Shown here in pieces: positions 1 to 7,988 of a stretch of 11,817 nucleotides of DNA. This DNA is from Christensenella sp. UBA6420 (lineage in GTDB: Bacteria; Bacillota; Clostridia; Christensenellales; DTU072), in contig DJPE01000050.1 in NCBI GenBank assembly GCA_002439705.1, forward strand, positions 9,699 to 21,515, in the 5' to 3' direction. Within the stretch, counting starts at the first letter, position 1. The number at the start of each line of letters is the position of its first letter. Under the pieces are notes generated by a model, which saw nothing but the letters and a program-made list of their open reading frames with translations, made no database searches and was not told where the DNA came from. The translations under genes and the position numbers were made by a program.

Positions 1-2324
1 ATATTATTTACAACATAAAATACGGACAGACCGCGGGTGAAATTTCGTTAAGCGGCGGCGAAGCGAAGTGCGGCGACGAAACCGTGACGGGTATATTCAG
101 AGTTACGGACGGTACGTTCCTGCCCGAAGCGGGCGACGTCGTTATTGGCATAGAGTTTATCCCTGCCGACGATAATTACGCTACCGCCACCGAGAACGTG
201 AGAGTAACGGTAGCCCCCGCCGACGCGTCGGTTACGTTCACTAATCTGAGCGGAGCTTATACGGGTATGTCGACAAGAGACGCTCTTACCTACACGGTAA
301 GCCCGTCTTCCGTGAGAGTAAAAATAGAATTTACAAACGCATACGGACAGGTGGTCGAGCCCGTAAACGCAGGCGGATACAACGTAGTCGTGACGAGTCT
401 TGACAAAAATTACAGGATTACTTCCTACAAGGGAGCGGGCGGTGACAGTCCCGTATTCGTAGTGGCTAAGGCTTCGGTAAGAGAAGTAACGGACCCCGTC
501 GCAAACGAAATTACCGTAGGCGACAGTCTTAATAAATCGTCGCTCTTTACTTCAGACGGAAAAGGTTGCGTCTACTATTACGGCTTCAACAACCCCGTCG
601 AAGGCAGGTTTGAGTTTATAGAAAAATCTCTTACCTATAAGAAAGCCGGCGTATATAAAGCGGGATATATCTTCACCCCCGCCGATTCGGAAAACTTCGC
701 TTCCTACACGGGGCAGACAGAAGTCAAGGTAAACAGAGCCACCGCCACCATACAGGTAAGCAATACGGAGTTTACTTATTCCGAAGGATTTAAGTATCCT
801 ACCTTTAAGACCAACCCCGAAGGCTTGAAAGTTACGCACGATATAGACTTCGCCGAATACGACCCGACAGCTCCCGACTATATATATAAGGATAGCGATA
901 TAAGGAACGTGGGCATATACTATTTCCACGCGAAGATAGACGACGAAAACTATTATTCCGACGAAATAGAATTTTCGATAACGATAAACAAAAAGGTAAT
1001 AGACCTTGACTTTATCACAAGCGACAACGGAAATGAAGAGACCGTTTTGCAGTATCGCACCACTTACGGAAAACTTCTCGACGCGAAGATAAAACTTTAT
1101 CCCGCCGGTACGGCAGGCAAGAAAGGCTATTTACTTAAAGACTATATGACGGACGGAGTAAAATTAGGCGACCTGTACGATATAAAATACGAGAGCGCCG
1201 AAAACACGGGAACGTACAACGCGCACGTTCCGCCGTCGGATATAGGAACGTATAAAGTTACGGTAAGTCTTAACGACAGGAACTATTCCGCTTCGGGAGA
1301 AATTCTGTACAAGATAGAAACGGGCAAAATAGAAGCTATTTATTTCGACAACGCCACGATGGAAAATCAGGTTTACGGCGCGGTCACCGCACCTATAATC
1401 ACTACCGTACCGTCGGGAATAAGCTATTACATAATCTATCAGGGGTACGGTACGACCGTTCCGCAGGACGCGGGCAGCTATCACATTACCGTGTATTTCA
1501 ACGACAACAACTTCGAAAAGACTCAAAGTTCAGCCATGTTTAAGATAAACAAGAAACAATTAAGCGTGACCAACATTCAGGTTGAAGACAAGATTTACGA
1601 CGGTATCCCGAACATTAACGTAACGGGACAACTTAACGGTCTCGTCTTCGGAGACGAAGTTACGTTAAAGATGTCCGCCGTCACCGCTAACAGAGAGACG
1701 AAAGTAGGAAGTTACGGCATAGAAGTAGTCGAATATAAACTAAGCGGACTGCAAGCGGCAAACTATAATCTCGAACAACCCGTCTACAACGGCAAAGTGA
1801 ACATTATGTCGAAAAAAGTCGACGCCGCCGACGCAAACTCGTTTATTACGAGCAGTTCGGGCTTCGACGTAGGCACTACGGTGGAATTCGCTACGGTAAA
1901 TTCCGAAAAGTACAAGACTACTTTCCTTGAAAAGATTACCGGAAGAGACTCTAAGGTAATAGGATACACCGTCAAGGTGAACGGAGCGGACAGCATAATA
2001 AAGAACGACTTTAAGGTCTATCTCGAAATCCCCGCCGAATTCAGAGATTGCGATTTCGAAGTGACGGGCGTGGGCAAACTCGAAGGGCAGAACGTTATTT
2101 TCACGAGAGAAGGCGATTATATTACCTTTAACGCCACTTCGTCGGGTATGGTAAGGTTCAAGAAGACCGAAGTTAAGTACGGTTTCGTCGTAATAGTGGC
2201 GGCGGTAATAATAGCGGTAATCGGTATAATCGTACTGCTTATTATGAACCCGTTGCAAAATCGCCGCAGAGTAGCGGACGACAGAGCCGAAAAGGAAGCT
2301 ATAAGAAGAATAAAAGAATGGTAA
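1..2324 (+). CDS. Surface protein with tandem Ig-like MBG/YDG modules and C-terminal membrane anchor (5' end missing)
   Basis: The reading frame is open from base 3 with no stop, so the gene begins upstream of the window. The GTG at 84 is an internal codon, not a start. 773 residues are visible. They consist of at least seven degenerate beta-rich modules, each carrying a G-x-Y-type strand followed by D-x-N-Y/F or a related motif and a lysine-ending strand. The last (about 1551-1812, containing KIYDG and AANYNLE) is a clear YDG-type domain. A different 140-residue C-terminal domain follows, then one membrane segment (about residues 728-748, VVIVAAVIIAVIG) and a basic 25-residue tail (NRRR). 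MBG/YDG repeats are typical of large bacterial surface or adhesin-like proteins. No LPXTG sortase motif is present, so anchoring should be by the membrane helix with the repeats outside. The signal peptide would lie upstream. The stop overlaps the next gene's start, suggesting co-translation. Ligand unknown. Confidence 0.85.
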   Translation, partial: IIYNIKYGQTAGEISLSGGEAKCGDETVTGIFRVTDGTFLPEAGDVVIGIEFIPADDNYATATENVRVTVAPADASVTFTNLSGAYTGMSTRDALTYTVSPSSVRVKIEFTNAYGQVVEPVNAGGYNVVVTSLDKNYRITSYKGAGGDSPVFVVAKASVREVTDPVANEITVGDSLNKSSLFTSDGKGCVYYYGFNNPVEGRFEFIEKSLTYKKAGVYKAGYIFTPADSENFASYTGQTEVKVNRATATIQVSNTEFTYSEGFKYPTFKTNPEGLKVTHDIDFAEYDPTAPDYIYKDSDIRNVGIYYFHAKIDDENYYSDEIEFSITINKKVIDLDFITSDNGNEETVLQYRTTYGKLLDAKIKLYPAGTAGKKGYLLKDYMTDGVKLGDLYDIKYESAENTGTYNAHVPPSDIGTYKVTVSLNDRNYSASGEILYKIETGKIEAIYFDNATMENQVYGAVTAPIITTVPSGISYYIIYQGYGTTVPQDAGSYHITVYFNDNNFEKTQSSAMFKINKKQLSVTNIQVEDKIYDGIPNINVTGQLNGLVFGDEVTLKMSAVTANRETKVGSYGIEVVEYKLSGLQAANYNLEQPVYNGKVNIMSKKVDAADANSFITSSSGFDVGTTVEFATVNSEKYKTTFLEKITGRDSKVIGYTVKVNGADSIIKNDFKVYLEIPAEFRDCDFEVTGVGKLEGQNVIFTREGDYITFNATSSGMVRFKKTEVKYGFVVIVAAVIIAVIGIIVLLIMNPLQNRRRVADDRAEKEAIRRIKEW
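129..1812 (+). repeat. Seven degenerate Ig-like protein modules (coding repeat)
   Basis: Recurring strand motifs of the form [AVI]-G-x-Y/V begin at bases 129 (AGDVVIG), 369 (AGGYNVV), 645 (AGVYKAG), 909 (VGIYYFH), 1242 (IGTYKVT), 1470 (AGSYHIT) and 1704 (VGSYGIE). All are in the same frame, with spacings of 240, 276, 264, 333, 228 and 234 bases, or 76-111 residues. Most are followed by D-x-N-Y/F or a similar pattern and a short linker strand such as FKINKK or YKIETG. The modules are conserved in pattern rather than DNA identity, so this is an old domain array, not a recent tandem duplication. Confidence 0.75.
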
Positions 2325-3925
2325 GAACGAGAAGAATTTTTATTATCTTAACGATTTTTATCGCGACGCTTATATTAGCCGTAAGCGCAGGTACGGTAGC
2401 TTACGCCGACGCGACGGAAGCCGACTTCGAACTGTCGGATTTCGAGCAGGTCGGCGGCGACCGCTACTGCAACGGAACCGACGGCAACGAAGCTACTTTC
2501 CGAGTAAAAATCAACGAAGCTGCTTACGAAAAGATAATAAAGGTAAGGTACGACGTAATCAAGATGACGAGCTTAGTCGATACCGTCACCGTAGACGACG
2601 AAAATAACGTTACGCTATCGTCGGGACAGGTGAAAATAAGCGAAAACAACGTTATCGAAAAGAGCGAAATAACCAAACTTCCGAACACTTCCAAGTACGC
2701 TTTCACCGTGAAGGCGAAACAAAACTGCGCTTTCGTGTTCTCGGTTTATTATTACGATTCCGAAGGAAAGGAGGGCGTTTGTTACGGCTCCAGATACGGA
2801 GAAAACGGAGCGGGCAGGAACAATATCCTTTATTGTTTCAAGATAGACGACAGTAATCCGAGCGCGTATTACGACGACGTGACTTTCGACAGCGGATATT
2901 GGGTATTCGACGTTCTCGTTAAAGGCAACCTTAATTCCGACACGGCTTCCGCCGATTCGGGCATAAAGAGTTTCGCCGTGGTAAAACGCACTTCCGCGGG
3001 AGAAAAGATAATAGACCGCGTGGAAAATATCGGCAGCACGCAGTATCGGTACAAACTGAAAATAACGAAAGAAAAGGCAAGTTACTATCTCGATATCGTC
3101 GACTACGCCGGAAACGGAACTACGTCGAAAATAGTGGAATTTAACGATTCGAGCTACGACGCGGGGTTCGAGACCGCCGTAAGTAACAAACTTACTAAAC
3201 TTAAATCGGACGAAAAGTATTCGGCTGCTTTCGTGGAAAAGTTCCAAAAAAGCTACGACGAGTACTATTTTTGTATTCAGAGTTCCGACGCGACTGAAGC
3301 GGAAATAAAGGCAAAAATGGCGGTTTGTTACGACTATATGGCGAAAGCCGCCGATTACGACAAGATGCGTGAAAACGGGCTTTCCGACGTGACGGTCAAA
3401 AACTACAACACGGAGTATTTCGGCGGGGATATAGAACTTATTAACAGCTCGTCTTTTCCCGTAAAGTACGGCGACAACGCGGTTATGACGATAAGCGTGG
3501 CTATGTTCGACGCAAAGGCTATCGACAAGACCGCCGAAAAAAATGCTCTCGGAATAAAGAACGCCAAGACGGTTTACGCCACGGCGATAAACACCGAAAT
3601 CGACGGAAAAACCGTGGTAAGTAAATGCGAAACCGCCGCCGAAATTAAAATCCCGACCGAACTTAAAAAAGGCGACGCGTATATAGTGATGACCGTGGAC
3701 GGAGATACGAAAGAGTATTTAGTCTGCGACTACGTAGTCGGCAACGGCTACACGGTAGTTTATCTTCCGTATTCGAGCGGCGTACTCAATATATTCACGG
3801 GCGTAAAGAGCGATTTATTGTGGCTTTGGAGTCTTACGGCAATACCGGTTATAGCCGCGGCGGCGGTTATTCCGATTATTATAAAGAAAAAGAAAAAAGA
3901 TAAAAGCGGTAAAAAGGAGAAATAA
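2318..3925 (+). CDS. Secreted surface protein with C-terminal membrane anchor
   Basis: 535 residues, family not recognised. The N-terminus is a typical signal peptide: basic MVRTRR, hydrophobic core to about residue 28, probable cleavage after AYA at residue 30. Residues about 31-280 are beta-rich and include an Ig-like stretch with DSGIKSFAV and YLDIVDYAGNGT, the D-x-AGN pattern seen in bacterial Ig-like domains. Residues about 283-350 are predicted helical (KLKSDEKYSAAFVEKFQKSY). A second beta-rich part runs to about 495. It ends with one membrane segment (about 500-521) and a strongly basic KKKKKDKSGKKEK tail. No LPXTG is present. The ATG at 2318 overlaps the upstream stop in ATGGTAA and has no good Shine-Dalgarno at proper distance, so re-initiation after the upstream gene is likely. 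The shared topology suggests that the two proteins act together at the cell surface, but this is inference. Confidence 0.8.
   Translation: MVRTRRIFIILTIFIATLILAVSAGTVAYADATEADFELSDFEQVGGDRYCNGTDGNEATFRVKINEAAYEKIIKVRYDVIKMTSLVDTVTVDDENNVTLSSGQVKISENNVIEKSEITKLPNTSKYAFTVKAKQNCAFVFSVYYYDSEGKEGVCYGSRYGENGAGRNNILYCFKIDDSNPSAYYDDVTFDSGYWVFDVLVKGNLNSDTASADSGIKSFAVVKRTSAGEKIIDRVENIGSTQYRYKLKITKEKASYYLDIVDYAGNGTTSKIVEFNDSSYDAGFETAVSNKLTKLKSDEKYSAAFVEKFQKSYDEYYFCIQSSDATEAEIKAKMAVCYDYMAKAADYDKMRENGLSDVTVKNYNTEYFGGDIELINSSSFPVKYGDNAVMTISVAMFDAKAIDKTAEKNALGIKNAKTVYATAINTEIDGKTVVSKCETAAEIKIPTELKKGDAYIVMTVDGDTKEYLVCDYVVGNGYTVVYLPYSSGVLNIFTGVKSDLLWLWSLTAIPVIAAAAVIPIIIKKKKKDKSGKKEK
3916..3919 (+). promoter_or_regulatory. 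Ribosome binding site for the PgsA-like gene
   Basis: GGAG lies eight bases before the ATG at 3928 and inside the end of the upstream gene. It supports this start over any other. Confidence 0.75.
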
Positions 3926-3927
3926 AA

Positions 3928-4701
3928 ATGGGAAAAAGTAAAAAAGGAATGTTAAACAACCTTGTAATAAACCGTTATACTTTATGGACTATACCTAATA
4001 TCTTAGTGTTTTTGCGTATACTTTGCGTACCCGTGTATATGACTTTGCTTATACTCGGCAGTCGCGCGGGCGAAGGCAATAATTACGCCGAATGGTGGGT
4101 TTTCCTTGCGCTTGGGATAATGGCTTTCGCGGCGTTGACAGACGTTTTCGACGGCAAAATCGCCCGTAAATACAAAGCGGGAACGAAGATAGGAAAATAC
4201 ACCGTAAAACACGACCAAGGAACGTACGTCGGACAGTGTATAGACCCCATCGCCGATAAATGTATGCATATAGGGGCTATCGTAGCTTTGGCTATCAGCG
4301 GATATTTACACTGGGCGTTTATTATATTTATCGTTTTCCGCGAACTTTGTATGATAGTAATAGGCTCTTTTATCGTAAACGATATCGACATAAAAGCGAA
4401 TATGCTCGGTAAAGTGGCGAGCGCTATAATAAGCTGCGGCATAATAATGTGCTTCTTCCATAAGTACATTTGTAAATACCTTTGGGATACGTTCAGTCTT
4501 GACTGGATAGTAGTCACGATAGGACTTATCCTTAACTGGGCAGCCGCGATAAACTACGCCGTGGACGCAGCAAAACAGTACAAAGCGAACAAAGTAAAAA
4601 CAGAAACCGACGAAAACTCAACCGAAGGAAATAGTGCCGAAGAAAGCGAACGAGCAGAAAGCGGCGCCGAAGAAAACGCCGAAAAAGAAACTAAAGAATA
4701 A
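3928..4701 (+). CDS. pgsA: CDP-alcohol phosphatidyltransferase, probable phosphatidylglycerophosphate synthase
   Basis: 257 residues. By family it would transfer the phosphatidyl group of CDP-diacylglycerol to glycerol-3-phosphate in the membrane, the committed step to phosphatidylglycerol and cardiolipin. The N-terminal TIPNILVFLRI resembles the usual PgsA start. The CDP-alcohol phosphotransferase signature is visible: D72-x2-D75-G76-x2-A79-R80, then G102-x3-D106-x3-D110. All four aspartates are present, but the R80-G102 gap is 21 residues instead of the family's usual 8. G89 sits at the canonical position, so about 13 extra residues (roughly 91-103) interrupt the motif. About six membrane segments are expected (near 20-44, 55-72, 112-130, 133-152, 158-176, 190-208). 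Residues from about 223 form a hydrophilic acidic tail rich in Glu, Ser, Asn and Ala, absent from typical PgsA. The family is clear. Acceptor specificity (glycerol phosphate, inositol phosphate or other) cannot be proven here. Confidence 0.85.
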   Translation: MGKSKKGMLNNLVINRYTLWTIPNILVFLRILCVPVYMTLLILGSRAGEGNNYAEWWVFLALGIMAFAALTDVFDGKIARKYKAGTKIGKYTVKHDQGTYVGQCIDPIADKCMHIGAIVALAISGYLHWAFIIFIVFRELCMIVIGSFIVNDIDIKANMLGKVASAIISCGIIMCFFHKYICKYLWDTFSLDWIVVTIGLILNWAAAINYAVDAAKQYKANKVKTETDENSTEGNSAEESERAESGAEENAEKETKE

Positions 4702-4706
4702 TACCA

Positions 4707-4714
4707 AAGAAGGA
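4707..4714 (+). promoter_or_regulatory. Ribosome binding site for valS
   Basis: AAGAAGGAA-type sequence about ten bases before the ATG at 4725. The full 23-base gap between pgsA and valS (4702-4724) holds only this site. There is no room for a T-box leader. Confidence 0.7.
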
Positions 4715-4724
4715 ATATAAAAAG

Positions 4725-7337
4725 ATGATGAACAAAAACTTTGAGCCTAAGCTCTTCGAGCAGGGCATTTACGAACGTTGGTGCAAGAAAGGATACTTTA
4801 CTCCCGACACCAAAAGCAACAAGACTCCGTTTACCATAGTTATGCCGCCGCCCAACATTACGGGGCAGCTTCACATGGGACACGCTTTGGACGATACTTT
4901 GCAGGACGTCATAATAAGATATAAGAGAATGGACGGCTACGCCGCGTTATGGCTTCCCGGTACCGACCACGCAAGCATCGCTACCGAACTTAAAATAGTT
5001 GAACAGATAGCGAAAGAAGGCTTGACGAAAGAAGGTATCGGCAGAGAAGAATTTTTACGCAGAGCTTACGCCTGGAAAGAAAAGTACGGCGGCAGAATAG
5101 TAGAGCAGTTAAAAAGACTCGGTTCTTCCTGCGACTGGTCGCGACTTGCTTTTACTATGGACGAGCGTTGCTCCAAAGCGGTACGTGAAGCGTTCGTAAA
5201 CCTTTATAAGAAAGGTCTTATTTACAGGGGCAACCGTATGACTCACTGGTGCCCGTCCTGCGGTACGGCAATAAGCGACGCCGAGATAGAATATTCCGAG
5301 CAGGCAAGCTCGTTATGGCACATAAGGTATCCTTATACCGACGGTTCGGGATACATGATAGTGGCTACCACTCGTCCCGAAACCTTATTGGGCGACGTTG
5401 CGGTAGCGGTAAACCCCGATGATACGAACTACAAATCGGTAGTGGGCAAGACTATGAATTTGCCGCTTACGGACAGAGTTATTCCCGTAATAGCCGACGA
5501 ATACGTAGAAGTGGGTTTCGGTACGGGCGCGGTTAAGATTACTCCCGCTCACGACCCGAACGACTTTGAAGTAGGGAAGAGACATAATCTCGAAGTAATC
5601 ACCGTCATTAACGACAAGGGATACATGAACGAGAACGCGGGCAAGTACGAAGGAATGACGAGAGAAGAAGCGAGAAAGGCTATAGTAAACGACCTTAAAG
5701 ACTTAGGTCTTCTCGAAAAGATAGAACCGTACACGCACAACGTGGGCGTATGCTATCGCTGTCACACCGCAATAGAACCGAGAGTATGCGAACAGTGGTA
5801 TCTTAAGATGGAAGGCTTGGCGAAACCCGCTATCGACGTGGTAAGAAACGGAGAAACGAAGTTCGTGCCGACGAGATTTGAAAAAATCTACTTCAACTGG
5901 ATGGAGAACATAAAAGACTGGTGTATCTCCCGTCAGCTCTGGTGGGGACACCGCATACCTTGCTGGTACTGCGACGAATGCGGCGAAATGATAGTGGAAA
6001 AGACCGACCCCACCGTTTGCCCCAAGTGCGGAAACAAGCATTTAAGACAGGACGAAGACGTCCTTGATACCTGGTTTTCTTCGGCGTTGTGGCCTTTCTC
6101 TACCTTAGGTTATCCCGACAAGACGGAAGACCTTGAATACTTCTACCCGACCGACGTACTGGTTACGGCGTACGATATAATTTTCTTCTGGGTAGCGAGA
6201 ATGATTTTCTCCGGTATAGAACATATGGGCAAGACTCCGTTTAAGGAAGTTCTTATCCACGGTATAGTAAGAGACGGACAGGGCAGGAAGATGAGTAAGT
6301 CGTTAGGTAACGGCATCGACCCCCTTATCCTTATAGACCAATACGGAGCGGACGCATTGAGATATTCTCTTTGCACCGGCGTAGCTCCCGGCGGCGATAT
6401 TCGTTACAGCGACGATAAGATAGAATCGGGGCGTAACTTTATGAACAAACTCTGGAACGCGTCGAGATTCGTGGAAATGAACCTTGAAAACAAGGATATA
6501 CCCGCGACGCTCGGAGTCCTTACCGACGCCGACAAGTGGATACTTACCAAATTGCAGTACGTCATAGGAGAAGTAAGGAAAAACCTTGATAAGTACGAAA
6601 TAGGACTTGCCGTAGCTAAACTTTACGACTTCGTGTGGAGCGACTATTGCGACTGGTATATAGAGCTTACCAAACCCGTATTGTACGGACAGGACGAAGA
6701 AAAGAAGACGGAAACGCTACGCGTTCTCAAATACGTTCTTTCTTCCATTCTGAAACTTATGCACCCGTTTATTCCGTTTATTACCGAAGAAATCTGGACG
6801 GAACTCGGTTTAAGCGAAACGGTTATGCTCGAAAAGTACCCCGTTTACGACGAAAAACTCGTTTTTGACAGAGAGTACGCCGAATTTGAAGAAGTCAAGG
6901 ATATAATCTCCAAAGTAAGAAATATCCGCGCTCAGATGAACGTACCGCCCGCAAAGAGATTCAGTCTTTACGTTCTTACCGCGCTCGATTCGGTTAAGGA
7001 CGCAACGGCGTATATAGAAAAGTTGGCGGGGGTAAGCAAAGTAAGCTTCATTACCGACAAGTCGGAAGCCGGCGAAAAGGTTTGCCGCGCGGTAACCAAC
7101 GAAGCGGAACTTTTAATTCCGCTCGGAGAACTCGTCGATACCGAAAAGGAAAAGGCAAGACTTAGTAAAGAACTCGCTAAGGCGGAAAGCGAAATTCAAA
7201 GGGGCGAAAGAATGTTGTCGAACGCAGGGTTCGTAGCGAAAGCTCCCGCAGCCCTTATCGAACAGGAGAAAGAAAAACTCGCTAAGAACAAAGAACTTAA
7301 ACAGAAAATTCTTTCCCAGATAGCCGACCTTGACTAA
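4725..7337 (+). CDS. valS: Valyl-tRNA synthetase
   Basis: 870 residues, close to the usual bacterial length of about 880, so full. Class Ia enzyme that charges tRNA-Val with valine in the cytosol using ATP. PPPNITGQLHMGH carries the HIGH motif as H50-M51-G52-H53. KMSKS is at 522-526. The CP1 editing domain, which removes mischarged threonine, includes TTRPET at 215-220 followed by LLGDVAVAV. Cysteines at 176 and 179 (CPSC), and at 413, 416, 419, 432 and 435, look like zinc-ribbon ligands. DVLDTWFSSALWP precedes the second half of the Rossmann fold. An anticodon-binding helical domain covers about 590-740, and a charged C-terminal coiled coil (about 800-870) is the ValRS tRNA-binding arm. ATG at 4725 is followed directly by a second ATG at 4728, and either could serve. 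Firmicute valS is often preceded by a T-box leader and followed by folC. Neither is seen here. Confidence 0.98.
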   Translation: MMNKNFEPKLFEQGIYERWCKKGYFTPDTKSNKTPFTIVMPPPNITGQLHMGHALDDTLQDVIIRYKRMDGYAALWLPGTDHASIATELKIVEQIAKEGLTKEGIGREEFLRRAYAWKEKYGGRIVEQLKRLGSSCDWSRLAFTMDERCSKAVREAFVNLYKKGLIYRGNRMTHWCPSCGTAISDAEIEYSEQASSLWHIRYPYTDGSGYMIVATTRPETLLGDVAVAVNPDDTNYKSVVGKTMNLPLTDRVIPVIADEYVEVGFGTGAVKITPAHDPNDFEVGKRHNLEVITVINDKGYMNENAGKYEGMTREEARKAIVNDLKDLGLLEKIEPYTHNVGVCYRCHTAIEPRVCEQWYLKMEGLAKPAIDVVRNGETKFVPTRFEKIYFNWMENIKDWCISRQLWWGHRIPCWYCDECGEMIVEKTDPTVCPKCGNKHLRQDEDVLDTWFSSALWPFSTLGYPDKTEDLEYFYPTDVLVTAYDIIFFWVARMIFSGIEHMGKTPFKEVLIHGIVRDGQGRKMSKSLGNGIDPLILIDQYGADALRYSLCTGVAPGGDIRYSDDKIESGRNFMNKLWNASRFVEMNLENKDIPATLGVLTDADKWILTKLQYVIGEVRKNLDKYEIGLAVAKLYDFVWSDYCDWYIELTKPVLYGQDEEKKTETLRVLKYVLSSILKLMHPFIPFITEEIWTELGLSETVMLEKYPVYDEKLVFDREYAEFEEVKDIISKVRNIRAQMNVPPAKRFSLYVLTALDSVKDATAYIEKLAGVSKVSFITDKSEAGEKVCRAVTNEAELLIPLGELVDTEKEKARLSKELAKAESEIQRGERMLSNAGFVAKAPAALIEQEKEKLAKNKELKQKILSQIADLD

Positions 7338-7343
7338 TAGGTT

Positions 7344-7988
7344 ATGATAAAAAACGTAATTTTCGACCTGGACGGAACGATAATAGACAGCAGCGAATGT
7401 ATCTACAAAGTTTATTCCGCTCTGTTCAGGGAGATGAAGATACCGATGCCCGAAGGTAGATTAAGGCGAAGGCTTATCGGTCCGCCGGTAGAGACCACTT
7501 TGTCGGGGTATATAAAGACCGACCCGTCGCCGTACGGAAAGCGTTTCCGCGAGATTTATTCTACCGTCGATTTGAAGTCGACGAATAAATTATACGACGG
7601 TATTCCCGAACTGTTGGAAGGGCTTACGGAAGACGGGTATAAACTGTTTATCGCCACGTCGAAAGCGGAAAATTTTGCAGTAAAGATATTGACGTATCTT
7701 AACGTAAACGATTATTTTACGGCGATATACGGTTCCCGCTACGAACTTGGCAGGACTTCAAAAAGTCAGGTTCTGCAAGCGGTAATAGAAGATTATAACC
7801 TTAATAAAGACGAATGTATCCTTATCGGGGATACGAAGTTCGATTACGAAGGCGCGGCTACGGTCGGAGTGAAGACGGGAGTAGTCACTTACGGCTTCGG
7901 CGAAAAGGAAGACTTCGACGAGTCGAAAATAGCGTTTTTTGCGGACAGCCCGTCGGAAGTACGCAAAAAAATCGGAGGAAAACAGTAA
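7344..7988 (+). CDS. HAD-superfamily phosphatase (phosphoglycolate phosphatase / 5'-nucleotidase-like)
   Basis: 214 residues. All four HAD motifs are visible: motif I FDLDGT with nucleophile D8 and acid D10, motif II around T105-S106 (FIATSKAE), motif III K140, motif IV G162-D163-T-K-F-D167. The cap region after motif I contains LIGPPVETTLSGY, resembling the I-G-P-P-[LV] element of clostridial phosphoglycolate phosphatase and 5'-nucleotidase-like HAD proteins. It should hydrolyse a small phosphate ester in the cytosol, but the substrate cannot be read from the sequence. Its ATG follows the valS stop by six bases with no strong Shine-Dalgarno, consistent with coupling to valS. Its own stop shares one base with the next ATG (TAATG). 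Confidence 0.9.
   Translation: MIKNVIFDLDGTIIDSSECIYKVYSALFREMKIPMPEGRLRRRLIGPPVETTLSGYIKTDPSPYGKRFREIYSTVDLKSTNKLYDGIPELLEGLTEDGYKLFIATSKAENFAVKILTYLNVNDYFTAIYGSRYELGRTSKSQVLQAVIEDYNLNKDECILIGDTKFDYEGAATVGVKTGVVTYGFGEKEDFDESKIAFFADSPSEVRKKIGGKQ
7974..7978 (+). promoter_or_regulatory. Ribosome binding site deciding the hslO start
   Basis: GGAGG nine bases before the ATG at 7988. The same frame is open back to 7814 inside the HAD gene, but this site and the Hsp33 family's N-terminus fix the start at 7988. Confidence 0.85.

Noticed and set aside
84..86. GTG at 84 as start of the first gene
   Set aside because: The frame is open to base 3 with the same beta-rich composition, no ribosome binding site precedes it, and no signal peptide follows.
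1740..2258. 172-residue minus-strand frame starting with a Tyr/Arg-rich stretch
   Set aside because: Mirror of the repeat codons of the surface protein; low-complexity composition and no ribosome binding site or family signature.
2615..3247. 210-residue open frame on the minus strand
   Set aside because: It lies opposite a well-supported + strand gene and gives no recognisable motif. Long antisense frames here follow from the strong codon bias on the + strand.
3890..3927. A-rich stretch as a possible terminator between surface gene and pgsA
   Set aside because: It encodes the basic Lys tail, no GC-rich hairpin precedes a T-run, and the next gene's ribosome binding site lies within it.
6635..6868. 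77-residue + strand frame inside valS
   Set aside because: Out of frame with an intact ValRS anticodon-binding domain; Arg-rich shadow translation.
7814..7987. Upstream extension of hslO by 58 codons
   Set aside because: It lies inside the HAD gene, encodes an arginine-rich out-of-frame translation, and a GGAGG plus the Hsp33 N-terminus mark 7988 as the start.
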